Positions 14,515 to 15,255 of a DNA stretch of 15,255 bases are shown here, piece by piece. Position numbers and translations under genes: made by a program. The stretch comes from JBEGQX01 sp041180805. Lineage in GTDB: Bacteria; Planctomycetota; Planctomycetia; Gemmatales; Gemmataceae. Below the pieces are notes generated by a model. That model worked only from the letters and a program-made list of their open reading frames with translations. It searched no databases and was not told the DNA's origin. The stretch spans positions 1-15,255 of the forward strand of contig JBEGQX010000321.1 in NCBI GenBank assembly GCA_041180805.1, given 5' to 3'. Position 1 is the stretch's first letter. Every line of letters begins with the position of its first letter.

Positions 14515-15255
14515 TTCGATTTTTAGCAAGCATCTGTTTTGCATTAATTCTTATCGGTAATGGACTGGCTGATGGTCAATCCGGATTGCGTGGTACTGCG
14601 CGAGGGCCTGGAGACATTGATGCCAGGGTTGGTCTGTCCGATGAAGTGAAGCAGAAAATTGGCATAGATCAGAAACTGGGTCAAAAAGTGCCATTGGATA
14701 TTCCTTTCGTGGATGAACAAGGAAAAAATGTCCAGCTTGGGAACTATTTCAGCAATGGAAAGCCGGTTATTTTTGTCCCGGCTTACTACCGTTGCAGATT
14801 GATTTGTAACCGGGTTTTGGATGGCCTCTTTGATGGTTTGAAAAGGATCGATTCAAAGTTCAGACCAGAGGATCATTTCGAAGTGGTTATTGTAAGTATG
14901 GATCATGACGAAAAGCCTGAACAAGCAATGGCAAAGAAAGAGTCATTACTTTCCATACTTGGAAGAAAGAGAAGCATAGGTGGATGGCATTTTTTAACTG
15001 GAACGAAGGAAAATATTGCCAGGGTTATGGACGCTGTTGGGTACAAGTTCATGTACGACAGTCAGCGTGATGAATACCTCCATGGCACTGGAATCATGGT
15101 GCTTACTCCGGATGGTTCCATATCGCGATATTTGATGGGAATTCGCTATATGCCCACCGATTTACAACTGGCTTTGGTGGAATCTTCCGAGAATAAGATT
15201 GGAACTTTGGCTGAAATTGTGAAGTTGTTTTGTTACACCTACGACCCACACTCTG
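14511..15255 (+). CDS. SCO1/SenC-type copper chaperone (3' end outside window)
   Basis: SCO proteins deliver copper to, or reduce, the CuA site of cytochrome c oxidase subunit II on the periplasmic side. The reading frame from the TTG at 14511 gives 248 residues to the window edge. A signal peptide (hydrophobic about residues 4-18) is followed by a linker and a thioredoxin-like domain. Copper ligands are visible: C95 and C99 in YYRCRLICN (CxxxC) and His191 in YLHGTGIMVLTPDG. The usual Pro after the second Cys is Asn here. The visible end, FCYTYDPHS, suggests the C-terminal extension seen in planctomycete-like SCO proteins. The TTG overlaps the upstream stop in TTGA, implying translational coupling. 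Cytochrome oxidase genes probably follow outside the window. Confidence 0.9.
   Translation, partial: MIRFLASICFALILIGNGLADGQSGLRGTARGPGDIDARVGLSDEVKQKIGIDQKLGQKVPLDIPFVDEQGKNVQLGNYFSNGKPVIFVPAYYRCRLICNRVLDGLFDGLKRIDSKFRPEDHFEVVIVSMDHDEKPEQAMAKKESLLSILGRKRSIGGWHFLTGTKENIARVMDAVGYKFMYDSQRDEYLHGTGIMVLTPDGSISRYLMGIRYMPTDLQLALVESSENKIGTLAEIVKLFCYTYDPHS

Noticed and set aside
1..15255. CRISPR arrays, tRNA or rRNA genes, insertion sequences, phage genes
   Set aside because: No regularly spaced repeats, tRNA-like cloverleaf sequence, transposase or terminal inverted repeats were seen anywhere in the window.

Overview
The window looks like a chromosomal segment of a planctomycete-type bacterium. The base for this is a complete alternative complex III (ACIII) operon followed by a SCO-type copper chaperone, the style of the predicted secreted protein, the moderate G+C (judged by eye), and the wide use of both Shine-Dalgarno-led and Shine-Dalgarno-poor starts. 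The species cannot be named from sequence reading alone.

Left part, minus strand (1-4668). A tight three-gene cluster reads fabH-like (beta-ketoacyl-ACP synthase III), then archease, then rtcB (RNA 3'-phosphate ligase, cut by the window's left edge). Archease is the known activator of RtcB, so the last two genes form an RNA repair/tRNA ligation module; the ketoacyl synthase is co-directional and only 7 bases upstream. Upstream of these, also on the minus strand, are a predicted secreted protein of unknown function and rplU (ribosomal protein L21), which has a good intrinsic terminator and a plausible promoter.

Middle (4669-5836). A divergent intergenic region separates rplU from mobA (molybdenum cofactor guanylyltransferase, plus strand). 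A 341-base A+T-rich region follows. It holds a sigma-54-like -24/-12 element, a sigma-70-like promoter whose -35 box lies inside an inverted repeat, and several GGCTT repeats. It is the only substantial non-coding DNA before the respiratory operon and probably drives it.

Right part, plus strand (5837-15255). actA-actB-actC-actD-actE-actF encode a full ACIII quinol:cytochrome c (or equivalent acceptor) oxidoreductase. It consists of a pentahaem cytochrome, a fused molybdopterin-fold/iron-sulfur protein, two NrfD-like membrane subunits, a small membrane subunit and a monohaem lipoprotein. Most junctions overlap by one base (ATG in TAATG), with strong Shine-Dalgarno sequences inside the upstream gene. 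Next comes an unrecognised single-span membrane protein with a charged, probably coiled-coil, segment. Then a SCO1/SenC copper chaperone starts from a TTG overlapping the previous stop and runs off the right edge. The order implies that cytochrome oxidase genes follow, so electrons would pass from quinol through ACIII to cytochrome c and an oxidase whose CuA site is matured by SCO.

The ACIII system is already known. I did not find convincing evidence of a wholly new system. The least explained items are the coiled-coil membrane protein between actF and SCO, the secreted protein at 2941-4203, the regulatory region upstream of actA, and the two histidine-rich tracts in ActB and ActC.
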